Position numbers and translations under genes: made by a program
Notes under the pieces: generated by a model
The model's database searches: none
Seen by the model: the letters and a program-made list of their open reading frames with translations, nothing else
Told to the model about the DNA's origin: nothing
In this document: positions 46,091 through 61,000 of the stretch, piece by piece
Numbering within the stretch: the first letter of the stretch is position 1
How the letters are laid out: the number at the start of each line of letters is the position of its first letter
Assembly (NCBI GenBank): GCA_914767715.1
Contig: OU612072.1
Coordinates: forward strand, 14,012,001-14,076,000
Origin: Membranipora membranacea
Lineage: Eukaryota > Bryozoa > Gymnolaemata > Cheilostomatida > Membraniporidae
Direction of reading: 5' to 3'
Length of the DNA stretch: 64,000 nucleotides

Positions 46091-49000
46091 ATGTCTATGT
46101 CAATGGCTGACAATTTTGTAGAGACGCCCGATGGGTTTGTTGAGGATACATTTGCAGTTTTAGATGGTATTCTGATATACCGACACAAGCGCCGACGGCG
46201 TAACGGTAAGCGCAAAGTAAGGATGGCAGCTGACGTGGGAATGGCAGCGCTACTGGAGAGGAGCTTCCATGAAGATGAGGAAGGTAGGTCTTTTTCTAGG
46301 AAGGGATCACGCGACATCAAGACTACACTATTATCATGTGTATCTCAGATCGTTAGAGTTTATTCAGAAAGAGCATCTAACATGTACCCGCCCCTGATTG
46401 TGGGGTAAAATCGCAAGTGTTGTCTCCGTCCGAGGACTGAGAAATATCAGTGCCTTAAGGGCGCGGCCGCCGTATTCGGCGCCAAGTTGCTCTCAGTTTG
46501 CAGGCAGGTCGGAGCACACCTGGGGCATCATATGATCCCAGTAGTCAGTAGACTGCAGCGGGATTCGAACCCAGGACCTCCAACGCTTGCACGTTAAAAG
46601 GCAGGCGCTCTAACCAACTGAGCTACCTCCTACTCCTCCTATTACTAAAAGTGAGCTCGGGTCGTCACACCGAATTTCTTGTGATGGTACTCTTGCTAAG
46701 TGAATCAGTTCCATCGATCAGAGATATACGTGCAAAAGTATATCACGTCATCAGTGTGGAAATGGATGGAGGCATTTAGTCGCATAGATGTAAGCCTGAT
46801 TCGTTCTTGCAACTTGTCAACACCTCCAACGAGCTTGGCTTCCCAATATAAGAGTAACAGTGATTGATCCACCTAGCTTCATCAGGTCTGATATGTTGCT
46901 TGTGGTAAGATAAGGGGCCGACATTGATGAGGTGGGGGAGGGGACAGGAGTAATTAGAATAGTAGACTTGAGCAAATGGGGTGGAAAACTACGTATCATT
47001 ATTATTCAGTGAGATTTATCAGTGCATTTTCATACAAATAGCATGTGTGTTTGTGCATTGAATGCTGGAATTGCACTGGCTACCGCTTGCACCAATGTCA
47101 GGCAGGACATTTTCAAATGCCACACAACACGCTGACCTAAGATAGATTGACATCTGACATATTCTTTTCAGGACAGCAACACCATGTCCGAGTGTAAATG
47201 GAAAGTCTAGACCTTTCAATTTTATTGTTGAATTATTGACTGCTTTGAATAGAATTATAGTTTAATATGCTGCGGTATAAAATTTTGAGGTATTAAATTG
47301 TTAAAATATTGTTACTAAACAGCTGGCTTTGTTGTTCTTTGAGGATTAATATGAGCATGCAAACGCTATACCATATAAATAAAAGAGCCACCAAACAATG
47401 TGCTATGGCAATATGCTGGAAGCGTCTTTCTTGCACTAGTTTGTTTATGAAACATATGGCTCTACGATGCATAGTAGCTGTAAAATGTACTTAACCCTGA
47501 CCCCATGCACCCTCAAACACAGTTTAGGGGTGACATAATTTTAGCTAGCGCAAAATATAGCTAGTCTGGGAGACATGGATTGAATAATGTTAGTAAGCAG
47601 TTGATTTTGCGACTACAAGTGTGTGCAGAATGAGGAAATTTTCCTCCTGCAACAACTTGCTTCTCTTGTCCTAGGGCCTTCTATGACACACAGGTCGCAC
47701 ACCGGTTGGTCATAGATACCATAGAGGAGAAGTTTGCCTTTCCGCACATGTTTGAAAGAGCACAGTTCATGGCTAGCTATCACTTGCTCAATTTAATTAC
47801 ATTTTATCAACTCCCACCATAGCTGGATACATCAATCCTCGATAGTATTGAGTCACCCCTCAACTAGCTGAGATAAACTCTAGCTATTATATACTCCTCT
47901 AGTGTTCTTACAGCGCTGTTTTCGACATTTGATTTGGTACCCCTACCGTCCCTATACTACTGCTCATCAATATTAAAAGTTTGCTGAGAAATGGTTTGTG
48001 TTGGGATTTCACCAAAACTATTGTTGCCATTGTTTATGTTTGAACGGCTTGTAGCTCTCTACCATCAACCACACTATCTCCGCTGACTAGTAAAACCCAA
48101 GATAGCACCTATGTTTAAAGTTTTATTTATTCTGTAGAGGATGTTTCCCGGGTACACGCAGGACAGAAGGATTTACGAGCTCTCAGCGCAGCGATAATGG
48201 CTGCCAGTGAGAGGGCAGAGTTAATGGCTCATGAGACAGATCGCTGGCTGACGGGACACCAGGAGTTTGATGACCTCGACCTTATACCCGCCCTCATCGG
48301 TGAAGCTGAGGTATAGATTCAATCATCTTCCTATTTTGTGCCCACAGAGTTCTGGAACTTGCAGCCTTGCGTGGGTTCTTGACTTGGGATATCGTTGTGT
48401 CAGCTTTGACATATAACGTTTATGGGACTTGCTCTAGAAGGGCAATCCTTTAACTTACTTCCTACCTAAACTGAGCCTTACCAATGTATGCCTCAGCGAT
48501 AAGATTATAAAATTGCGGTCTATTGTATACTTGCGCTGTCTATTATGCATTGTGACCATTCCCATCCCTATGAGTGAGACTTGATATGCCTTATAGTCAG
48601 TTATTTATTCTGTTCTGCAGTTCAAACGGCAAAACCGATCCATAATTGGTTAATTTCCCAACAATAGATTCTGGTACTCAGGTTTAGGCGTTTTTTGCGT
48701 TCCACGGCAGCTTGTAACTGACTATACATCGATGATTCTTGCATAGCTGATATGAGTTATATAGCGGCACAAAATTAATTCTGCAAGGTTTTATGACTTC
48801 TCTGCGCTGCTGGAATTTAGACTTTTGTGTCTGTGCGTGATTGAGCATGTAAGTTGTTTGACTTTTTTGCGCACTGAGTGCTTGGATTGTGCTACACCTT
48901 GCAGCCATTTATTTATCTAAGGTCTAAGTAAAAAATAGAATTCCATTACTTCAAGAAGGCTTTAGTAATTATTGTTTTAATTTGTTCACTCAAATCAAGT

Positions 49001-52000
49001 ATATGTTATGCAAAGCTTTTGTCCCTTTGTTTTGCCACTAAATTTAGGATCGTAATCGCATTACAAAGATCACATAATTGGCTGAGATTAAATCATTTAA
49101 GACCCCTTGGAGTCATTGTGCCAAGGTTCGAGCTATTCTCTTAATCTTGAGTGACAAACTCGTATCAGACTTTTTAATCTCTGGAGTCTTTATTGAAAAA
49201 AATATAGGTACATTTCTGGCTGGCCAAGACATTGTTTCTCAGTGTACATTAGTGCAACTTGCAATGTATGCTTTGAATTGTGGGTTATGCTTGTAGAGGA
49301 GGTAGAAGTGAAGTTGTTTTATTTAGGTAATTATGTCATGGCCATTTTACAGTGTTTGTGACCTTCTCAGTCTTAGGCTGGAAAGTCACCTGACCTCGGA
49401 TTTGGGAAAAGAGGACAGTGTCCTCGACCACCCCTAAGTCTAAGTCGTCACTGCGGAGAGGGTTACCCATCAAGAATACAGGTACAGGGACCCATAGTAC
49501 TCAAGCCGCACCCTATACCCTTGCCCGCCGGAATTCAGGCCACTCCTTTCATCGAAGAGGCAGAGGGTGATCTTTTTACTGCATACAGTGGACCACCGGT
49601 ATTTTTAGTCCCGTTCCGCAAGGACCTGGCAAGGATGAATGGCGGGGCAGAAATGACTGCTGGCGTTGGGAATTGAACCTGAACCTCACAGATCACAAGT
49701 CTGCACCCTTAACCATCAGACCACTCCTTACAATCCAAATTCATTGGCATCTAACTGTTGCAGATCACTATTTATTGCAACTGTCTTCGTCATTTGCAGT
49801 TTGCTATCAGCAGAAAATACTGCTCTCCAAAGTTCTATTCAGACATTCCTTGAATTTTGGTCAAGATTTATCAAAGACTTTTTTGATTTTTTGTCTATTT
49901 TACGGATTGACTAAAGTTACGAATTCTGATGGTAGAGACCAATCCAGAAAAAAATATTTCAGGTTTGTTTCTAGCATTCCACGTAAAGTCACATGCTGAC
50001 ATTATATGATTTTATGACTTTTACTCATCACTACTATTCTCTTCTGGTGTAGGGTCGCCTGATACAGATGCAGAAGATGACTGTTATACGTGAGCTAGAT
50101 AAGTACATGCAACAGATTACCCAGAATGCTCCTCAAAACCAATCTCAGCAATTGTCTTCCCTTGTCACAAGCACCAAAGACACATTTTCTAGGTAGGCTT
50201 ATCGGGTGGTCAGGACATTCGTTGGCTGCTAAACAATGAGTGCAGTAATCCAATAGCCAAGTGTCATGTCCTGTAGGGTCTTTTATCTTAAAACAGCCAA
50301 AATCACTATCCAATCGCTCCTATTGCTGAGTGAGCATGACATGCCGGATAGGACACTGCTTGATAGGACTATATATAATATACTGTAGGTGTGTCAAGCA
50401 TTCATCGCAGGAAAAGTTAAGTTCCGCACGTGCTTTCAATAGTGAAAACATGGCCTGCTAAAAATTTCTCAACCTTATATAACTCAATGAAAAAAAGGTG
50501 CAAGCTAACACCCCAACAATAACTGAATTAGACTAGCTGATATTTTTACTGATATATGGTGAAATACCTGGTCAGAACTCTTGACTGATTCAGCTTTGAG
50601 AGTCCAACATTGAAACTTGTGATATGAGGGTAATCCTAGGTTGGGACTGGGTCTGACAGGCGCGCAGTTTCCAAACTTCTGAATAATATTTGTAATCTGT
50701 CTATCTGTAGTGCCATTGCCTCACTGGAAAAGTTCATACATAGATCTGAGAATATCAACTCTGCTTACACAAAGTACAAAGACTCAGCCTTCACTCTAGG
50801 TAAAGCTCTGACTGACGCTAGCAGTACTCTACAAGTTATCTCAGGACACTGGTGAGTGTGACTCATATATGATTGTGATTGATCTGAGTGTGAGTCGTAC
50901 ACGATCGGGGAACTAAACTGAGTGAGACTCATATACGATTGGGGTCGGAATTAATTTTTTTTATTCTATCAGAAAAGAATAGAAAATATTGGCCCGGCAT
51001 TAGCCACTGTTGAGTGGGACTCTTCTATGACTGGGATCATTGAACTGAGTGAGACTAATTACGATCGGGATAGTTGTAATGGTTGGAATTCATTTCTTGA
51101 TTCGATCGGAATGGAAAAGAAAATATTGGCCCGGCATCATTGAACTGCATTGCTTCTACACATTAGAAATTTGCAATTACAACTACTTTTCACACATTAA
51201 TTACTTGTATGTAAGTTGAATACAAAGCACACTTTGGAATTGAGACAAAGCAAAAGTACAGCATCAACTTTCAAGTTTGTTTAAATCTAAAAAGCCAATG
51301 CATTTTTTCCAACTGGACTTGAGTTAATTTGATTGATATTATCGGTTTGTATTTCTGTTCAAATACCACGGCAGCGTTTAAAATAAACACCAAAGCGGCA
51401 GCATAAAAGGTTCTATAGTTGATCGATACACTGCATGGGTACTTCTGCGACTAATTGCCATTCAAATAAATTGCCTCGAGCTGATGTTTTTCCAAACCCT
51501 TTTATTGTTCGCTGTTGCGCACAGAACGTATTTGAGGTGTGAATTTGAGTTTCCACTCGTAATTATAAGAGCAATTTTCTTTTAATCGCTGCTGCTGCCA
51601 ACATATCAAACACATGTGTGCCTTGAATTCTTGAGAAGTTGACATTTTCATCAAGATGTATTGTCTGTTGCATGGCAAACCTCAGTAGTTGATTCACTGC
51701 ATCTTTTCTTGGAGAATTGATGTAGTCCATCCAAGTCAATGTCAAAGCACAATGCTGACTTTTTGTTATATGCCCTATTATATTATGCCCTATGGAAAAG
51801 TAAGATTGCGCAGTCACTGAACTAAATCCTGATCAAACTAAATGTAACTTACAGTTTATGTCATCAAGTATTCCCAGGGAACCATCATTGACATTCCGAA
51901 AGTAATTTTTTTTATTGTAGACCTTAATTTATTCATGAATATACACTTTTATACCCAGATGACCGCTCTAAAGATTAAGATAAGTCCTAACGGCCTGTCA

Positions 52001-55000
52001 GTGTGCATCTCTAATCTTGAATGCCCGGAGAATCAGGTCTATGCTAATGTTATCTATGGTATGATCTCACTGGGAATTCCGGAAAATTGCATTGTTGGAT
52101 ACTGACCGACCTTATTAAAAATGGTCACACAAATCCTGAGCTTAAAGATATATATGACAAAAGACAGACCATCGGGTACTCTGTCAAAGTGACCAAACTC
52201 TGTCGAGTTGCTGGTATTGGCATTCCATTTTCAGCTGCAGCTGCGTTTCAGAATGGAATGGCACCACCACCTGGTTAGTCAGAATATGTCGGGATACCTG
52301 GTAGTAGCGTTCCATTATCAATCACTTTCCACTTTGGAGGAAGTGGTTGGTAAACTGAATGCTACTACCAACTATCCGGGCCCAGTTTAGGCACTTAAAC
52401 TACCACAAGGGCAGAGTTTGAGTACTGGCTGTTATGTTATGAATGATGCCCAGGCATTGGTTGGCATTCTATTATGAACTTCAGCTGTGTTTCATAATGC
52501 CACCACCAGAAACCCTGGAAGAGTTTGAGTACTTTTTCCATCAAGTTATATATGGAAGTTTTGTGTCACCACTGCCAACTCTAAATGATATTCACCAATT
52601 GACGTATTAGTCATCCAAGGGGGTTACTGACTATCATTAAGATATGAAAATGACATTTTCTCTCCTCCTCCACAGCGAGTTAACCGAGATTGATGACCAG
52701 GTTGACGCTGTAAGGGAGAGCAGAGACATGCTAACTCGTATGAAGGCTTGTCTCAGAAATATGAAGGATGCTATGGCTGGTATAGAGAGCCTCACCCTCA
52801 CTGTCTGTGATCTCGGTATGGACGACTACGTCAAACAGTAAGTACTGTTTATCTCTACCTGGAATATCTACAAAGATATTTAAATTTGGTCAAATCTTTG
52901 GTTAAAGTGCTCAAGTTCCTTCCAGGTTGCTGGTCGGGGTTTACCATTCACCAACATTTACACCCAACCACAACCCTTTAGATAGTTAGGGTGCTCAAAC
53001 CATTGCATGTGTTGGTGGCAATCCATTGCCATCTATGATTGATGGTGATTTAGCCAAACCAGCAGCCTGGGCTGATTTTTCAAGCAACGAGCAACACCTG
53101 ACCATTTGAACCATCAATTTAGTACATACCATGTAATAACTATCAATTGATGTTTTGACGGAAATGTCTTTGTATGCTGAAAATACTTGTTTTTGTAGCT
53201 TTGTAAAATCTTACTATCGCAGAATAAACTTGATCCAAGGCTTTGAATTTTAAACTAGTAGCTCTTCTGCTCTGTACTTGAACCCATATGCACTGATTTG
53301 CAATTCAAATCCAAAATAGAAATATGGCATTGCTTATCAATACAACAGCTGTAGCCTATCCATTGCTCCCTAATATGGTTTAACGCTAGTGAGCTTGTAG
53401 ATTTAGTACAGTATCTATCCATGGAGTTAGATCTTCTGACTCCTCAATGTGTTGGCTATGATTGGCTGGTGGCAGGGAGAGAGCCAATGCCAGACCACTG
53501 AAAGTACCTATTGAGATAATAGATGGTGAAAGTGAAACTGTATCTAGTTTTGCTTCACTATACCTCAATAGGTACTTTCAGGAAAGCACCATCTGATCTG
53601 GCATTGGCTCTCTTTCCCACACAACAACCAATCAGATCCTCTAACTCATTGATCTATCTATCGCTAGTTAATAGCTGTGCTTTATGCAGGTCACCGCTTA
53701 GAAGACAGATAGACTGGTACGAACCCCTAATACATAGAATCTAATCTATAAACCCTATAGAACTAGGGAGGGTGGGATGTACACCCACCCTCCCTGATAG
53801 AACAAAGTTTAAGTTCACAAATGTCAAATAGTATGGTTGTGGGGAGTCACTCTCCCCCCGATTTGGCATCTGTGTATTTGGACGAGCTACTTCTCACCAA
53901 ACTCTAGCTTATCCTATAAACGCTAATTTCTCAGTTTAAAGTGTGCTCAACTGACCAAGAGTGAAAACTGAATTCTCTATCGTGACTAATTTATGACCTA
54001 TTTATAAATCCACACTCGCCCGAGTTTAGATTAGGAGTTTTCCTCCTACTGCCTGTGGCCTGATAATCCTTAATATTTCCCTCCATAATAAACAGGTAAT
54101 AGATACTCACCGCTATGTGAAATGAGCGGTATAGGCCTGTTTGATTCTGCCAGGTTGTTGATTAACTTTCGCATTAGTAATTAAATTAGAATGTAACCCC
54201 ATATTTTGTGATGCGACTTATTACTTACTTTGAGAATTGACTTCACGAGGTTGTAAAAATGGCAGACTAAAATGGCTACTAAAAAGGACATTTGCAGTTA
54301 TTGGTATGACAGAAGCATTTGAGTTAGGATCCTTAGTAGCTATACCGAATTAAGTCCTCAATTTTCATGTGCTTTAATTCTTCAAATTTTTTCAGAGCTC
54401 TGTTTTTTTTGCTTCCAAGGACCTAGCACAAAAGTCCCCACTCTTTCTCCCTACGTCAATTCTTTGGCTGCCTTGTTCGGTAAATTTTTATAGTATGCTT
54501 TGGGTGTTGCATGCAATTACTTTGACCTTACACAAGATCAACAGTGAACTTGTTGGCCTGCTTTTGAAGTAGCTGATTTCCCCGTCCTCTACTGCTAAAG
54601 GATGCTCCAACCTTTCCAATACATGAAAAGAAAAAACTTAAATATATAACTATAAAAGTTTTTTCTTTTTACGTAATACCTGCTGTTATCAAGGAGTAAT
54701 AGCTGTTACTCCTTGCTGTTATAATGATAGCCATGTCACCATGTACTCTTTTGAGCGGTAAAAAAAAAGGAGATATCAATCAATCAAAAAATACATTACC
54801 AGCCCTCTTCGACTAACTTTAGGTATAAGCACCGCCGAGCGGAGCTGTCGGAAGCCCTGGCTCGTCTCGAACACATACAGTCACAGTTAGAAACATTCGC
54901 TGACCTACGACAGCGGTGTGAGAGTGACATTACAGATCTAAATAATGCTCTCAACTCACAACCCAAACTGTCCGACAGTAAAGAGCTGGATTTCTTCAGA

Positions 55001-58000
55001 GAGCAAGCCAACCAACTACAGATACACATTCAAGATATGGAGAGAATCGTGAGTGTTGGAATTAATAGAACTCCATAATTTAACAAAGTTTATATAAAGA
55101 TATGATTTTTGAATTTAATAAACATCATGCTCCCACACAAAAACTGAGTATTAGAAGAGTTTTTTAGCTTAGGCTTAGAGTTTGCAATTCAAATACATTG
55201 TAAAATTTTATCATTATTAGTTTGATGACCTAATTCAAGTTTCTCAAATAGATGACTGAAAATACGAATGATTGTCAATGTCAACCATCTGTTTTCAGGA
55301 AGGTGGGTATCTACCACTACCTCCCGGAAAAGACAAACAAACAAGTTAATTGTTCTTTTTCAAATACTTTTGAAATAGACCAATTGGTGATGAAACCCCT
55401 CCTAGTGAAATTAAACTCCCTGCTGAAATACTTCTATTATTTGGAGTCGTGTTCTCATGTTGAATGAGTTATTTCATTCTAGACATTCTTGTCATTATTG
55501 TTGATTGTAGGTGGAGTCATTGAGGAATGGTGGAGTAAATGGTGAATATGAGACTCAGCTAGGCACAATAAGAGACGGATATTCTACTCTCATAACTATT
55601 CTCAGGTTAGTAAAGTAGCGCAAATAACCAGTTAACTATTTCATCTTCTCTGAAACAGGGCATGTTTCTTCGGCCTCATCATCTTTCGCGTTGACATAGA
55701 CAAGAGAATCAAAGTCATTCACAATCACTACCAACGAGTGCCGACCTCATGATCTAAATATGAATACTGCATGTCAGTGTGTTGATAGTACCAGGTTAAC
55801 ACCGTAGTTGAAAATTTGCCCCTTTATTTGGCCATTCACTGCAATAACGATTGAATCATGATTAAGTACACAGCAAAATTGCTTCTTTGTCCTGGCTAGG
55901 AAAACCACTTGGAAAACCTACCATACTAACGCTGCTAGGAGGATGTCAGTTTATCAGATGATCATTTTAAGTGCTCAAACTCTGTGTGTTATGCTGGTAG
56001 TGGCATTCCATCATGATAATGAAATGCCACTACCAGCATATCAAACATGCAGAGTTTGAGCACTCAGACTAGTTGATGTTGAACCATGCTTTGGCAACTA
56101 AACACACAAACATATTTCACACTAAGTCAACTAAGTTAACTAAATCACAGTGATAGTAGCCTCATTTCAAAGGCCATGTTATAACAAAAAAGGGGTATTT
56201 TAGCTAAGGCCCCTTCAAAACAAAAAAGGGGCCTTTAGGATAAGGCTACAGAGATGCTTGATAGTGATACAAACGCAATTTTCAGTCTCTTTAAAAGTGT
56301 TTGTTTGTCTTCAGACTTTAAAGGTGTTTGTTTGTCTTTAGTAAACCAGATGCCACTAAAAGCTACAAGTATTTTAAGATAACATCCCTGTTAGCTTGCG
56401 CTATTTGCTCAAGAAAACAGGCTTTGATGCCTTAATATGAAGGCAATGCTGCCTCAATGATAGTCATCATTACATTTATCTGTTGATCATATAACTTAAA
56501 AATCTAAATGCTGACATGATGTTTATAGACTCTGATTTGTGGTGAGCTTTAAATTATTCATTTTCATTTTTCTTAGTATGAAGTTAAGATACCAGTCAAA
56601 AAGGTTTGTTGTGTCAGCGGGGTGCCATGTTTGTTTGAGTCAATGCCTGTTTAAGTTCTCACTGTAGTTACATCGATCATTTGTAGTACACGCCACCCCT
56701 GGTAGTCATATAGATCAGGGAGTATCCCAAACTCCCTGCATAGATCAAGTTTGATCCAGGTTGGCTGCATTTGGAATCGCTCCCCAACTACTGGAAAGCC
56801 ACACGCAAATCAATTTCTGCGACTTATCAGTGAGGGGAGTAATTCTGAGCACAGGCAGCCTGGATCAAATTTGATAACTATTCGCAAGCCCTGCAAAGTT
56901 ACACCAAAATGTAGTGCAATGTAGTCTAGATACTCAGACAGCTGCTAGTGCGTGTTTGTGTGGCAATACAATATGCATTGGTAGTGCAATATGCATTGGT
57001 AATGCATATTGTATTGGTAATGCAATGCCACTTGCAGCCATCTGAGCACTTAGACAAAGTGCAATACTTACCCTGGAAGCTAATTTGCCATAAAGAATGT
57101 AAGGTTATCAAGTCACACTACAAATAGCTGTCTGAGGCTTGATAAAATGTATCCCATAATGCAATATTCTGGGATTCCCAGGGAGATGAGGTCAATCATT
57201 ACGTGTTACAGTTTTTGACCTAATCTTATTGGGATTTCCCAGTTAATGTTGCATTGTGGAAATGTGGTTATTTGTTGATTGTATTGCTTCTTTTTTGCAC
57301 TGTCTATCTGCGGCTTGAAGATTTGGACTGAAACTAAACAAATGCGTTCAAAATACCCCTTCTGCAACTCGCTATGAAATAGGGGAGACTTGTTCATAAG
57401 AACAACAGTGGCGGTCTCCTATGGTGTAAAAATTGTAACTGTGGCTTAGCCCTACGGTGATATATTGTAATATTGTAACAGTGGCACACCCTTATGGTGT
57501 AACGATGTACGCTGTCATATTTGGCACTGTCTGTGCCCTTACATTTGTATAGAATGGTTAATTTGTGAGTGTCCCTGTGTGTTGCGATGGTGTCAATGTA
57601 GGAATCTGTCGGGGTATCATTTGTAAGCTTGAGAGAAACATTGTGAACAGTGGCTTAGACCAGTGAAAAACCATATTAATGAGTTGTGTTTCAATCAGAG
57701 TCTCTTATGTGTTATATTTTGTCCAGTCCCTGCCAAAATGATTTTTCAATTAAACTGCACCAAAATGGTACAGCCATTAGTTGTATTTATAACCAAGTTT
57801 TCCTTCACACTTTTACAGTTCTGCAGCCAGCTCAAGCTATCAGAGTTCTATCGCTGGGTCACCAAGAGCCGGGGACTCCAATCGATCCTCTCCTCGACGA
57901 TCACCCAGGAGACAGACACCTGTAAGTGATGCCGGCACACCCAGGCAGAGCCTCCGACAGTGGCTCAGGTAAGAATGTTCTTCATAGTAATTCCTAACGC

Positions 58001-61000
58001 CCAAAAGAATATCAAAACAAGCAAATCGAAGGTTGGTGCAACTATCACCCTCTGGGTCAGAACAGCTTGTGCAGCCAAGCTAGGTTTCAATTTGATTTAT
58101 GCTAAAGTGCCCTGCCAGAAAATTCCGCGACCAATCAGCACTGCTTGATTTAAAAACTCGTGCGACTTTCGTAGTGAACCACAATCTTGAGAGTGGTTGA
58201 TTTGTAAATCAAAGTGAATTTTGGAGAAAATGGCCACTATATGGAAAAAAGTACATTCTACAAATGCGGCCAAATTTTATTCCAGTGAACTTGCTTGCTT
58301 GCAATTAATGGAAGCTTAGGGCACTGTTTCTCCTGTTTACCAGTTGAGTCAGGCAGTGGTGGTCTTGTTAGGCAAAGTGTTAGGAAAGTTGTCCACAAAC
58401 ATAACAATGATTTATGGCGGCAAAACTTTGTTATTGAAAGGTTGTCAAGTTGACAGATTACTGCACCAAAGTAGGCGTAACTCCTATTTGGAATACTAGT
58501 TCTCAATGCAAATTATTTCTTTCAGTGGCTGGATGAGGTATGGTTATTTTAAGAACTACTCTTTTTCTAGAATTTGCTTTGTGTATAGAATTATTATTTC
58601 ATTCCTCCTGCAGCTAGAGAGCCTAAAGTCTGAGAATTCAGACTACTCAGAAGCCTGCCTAGTCTATGTCAATGTCAGCGTGCTCAGACTATGTATTACT
58701 GTTGCATCTTGAGTAGGAGGTGGCTCAGTGGTTAGAGCGCCGGTCCTTCAGCACGCAAGTGTTGAAGGCCGTGGGTTCGAATCCCACTGCAGTCCACTGA
58801 CTACCAGGAGTTGTTGGACCACCAGGTGTGCTCCGACCTGCCTACATACTGAGAGCCAATTGGCGCAGTCATTGCAGCCTCGCCCTGAAGGCACACACTA
58901 TTTCACCGCCACGAGTGGCGAGTGACTAACCCTTGCAATTTTTACCAACATTGGTCCACAATGGTGTCTTAAACAATGATGTCTAAAATAGGCTGGCTGG
59001 CTATGACCAGACCTCTCTGCGGTTCTAATTAGCAGCAGATCCCAATGACATGCTGCTTAATTCTTAATGATGTGACATAGGACCTGGCTCGTTTAGGGTT
59101 GCAGTTAGGGCTTTGATGAGTTTGGGGAACACTAATGACATACATATATCCAGTAGAATTTTATGTCCTTTATAAGCATGTTACTTGTGCTATTGCTTTT
59201 TTATAGATTTATCTGCAACTCTTCAACGCTGTCTTTGCTTATTATGTCGTTTTGGCTTTATTGTTATTGTAAACAGGCTTTTGCCGCATGATCATTTTTA
59301 TATCGCCTGATAAACAGAACCCATAAATATGTGATGTAGAGAAATAAATTTGACTAATCTTTTCTGGCTTACCAGGGAGAAGACAGCAGAACTTCAGGAG
59401 TTGATGGCGGAGCCTTTTCCGTTTGACGATCAGAATATACAGAAATACTGGCACACTATTCAGAAATATCAGGTGGGCATTTTCGTAAATTAGAGAGTTT
59501 ATTATTCAATAAGTCTATAGGCTCGTTATTGTGTTTGGGCTTATATAATCCATACATCTACTTAGGTTCATTTGGGTTTTTTCGTTCCTGGCTGACAATG
59601 GGGACTGGTAACTGCCCGGGTTTTGAATTTTAGAATCCGACTTCTTTTGCTGTAGTCTCTCTGATGTGTTCAGAGAAATAATGTTTCAGTTTTTATAACC
59701 TCCTTGCCGGTCTTGGACATAACCTCGATGACAGTTTTCTTCTATGATATATTTTTCATCGTTCTCCTTAGTAAGATTTAGCATCAGGAAACACAACCCA
59801 CTTGTTCTTTTATGGCACTACCAATCATTTTACCTAGAACATGTTTACATGTAACCACGGTGGTTAACATCTACCATGTATCGATCCTATCTTTGTCTTA
59901 CAGGGTGACCTTGTGGTTCGCGGTGAGGAGTTTAGTTTATACGGAGCGGAGGCCGAGGGAGATCAGCCTACCATGGATCAGATAACTCCCCTCATCGATA
60001 CCTGCTCTGACCTGAGCTTCAGGCTCGACTCACACGCTAAACTCTGTGTACAATACACCGCTGATCAGGTATGAGACTGGTGTGCCACTGCCGGGATTGC
60101 CAGGTATTAGACTGGTGTGTCATAGCCGGGGTTGCCAGGTCTGAGACTGGTGTGCCAATGCCAGGGCTGCCAGGTATGAGACAGTTGTACCCATAAACAT
60201 ATAAATACTTATATGTTTATATGTTTATATATTTATATGTTTATGGTTGTACCACTACCGGGGTTGCCAGGTATGCAACTGGTGTGCCACTGCCGGGGCT
60301 GCCAGGAGACTGGTGTACCACTGCCAGGGCTGCCAGGCGACTGATGTGCCACTGCCGGGGTTGCCAGACCACTGTTCCCTGTCTTGGGAGGAACCCCTTC
60401 ATAGGGACTCGTTAGTCTGTCTCAACAAGCTTTGTTGGGTATCTTCAAGGAAGCTTGCGAAGACAGGCTAATGGACCTTTGTGCTGGCCATCACGCCAAT
60501 CACATGATACCAGGTTTCATGCTCATTGCTGATGAATTAATGATAATTAAGGGAGCCCTAGCATTTTCTGAACTGCTGCGCCATTATAGATCATGCTATG
60601 CTCAAACTGTAACCACCTTGATTAGGACTTCCATTGGCTGATACTTTGTACCTCCTTTTTATGAGTGCAAGTCGAGCTATGACAGTAAAATGTAAAACTA
60701 AGGCTTAGGGGAATACACGCTCATATAATACCAATTTTGTTGTCTTCTGTAATAGCCTGCATTGTCTTGTACACAAATGCTTGTCAACTCCCAACTCTCA
60801 TGGAGGTGCGCAATGAATTTCTGACGGCATGACTTGTGATACTTATGATAAATTTTATTGATAATATTTCAATTTTTTTGGTATTCATTATAATTTTGTG
60901 ATATTTATTTATATAGAATGGGCTGCGATCAGAACTTTCAAGTCTGGAGGAGAGCAAAGAATCTCTACAGCACTCAGAGATACCCCTGAGGGACCAGTAT

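Noticed and set aside
51961-52042. Possible exon of the coiled-coil gene after an acceptor-like cccag
   Set aside because: The previous exon ends with TG, and this exon starts with A, creating a stop. The exon at 52676 joins correctly.
58728-58925. 65-codon open frame
   Set aside because: It is the translated head and body of the tRNA-derived SINE (the GFESHC string comes from the B box).
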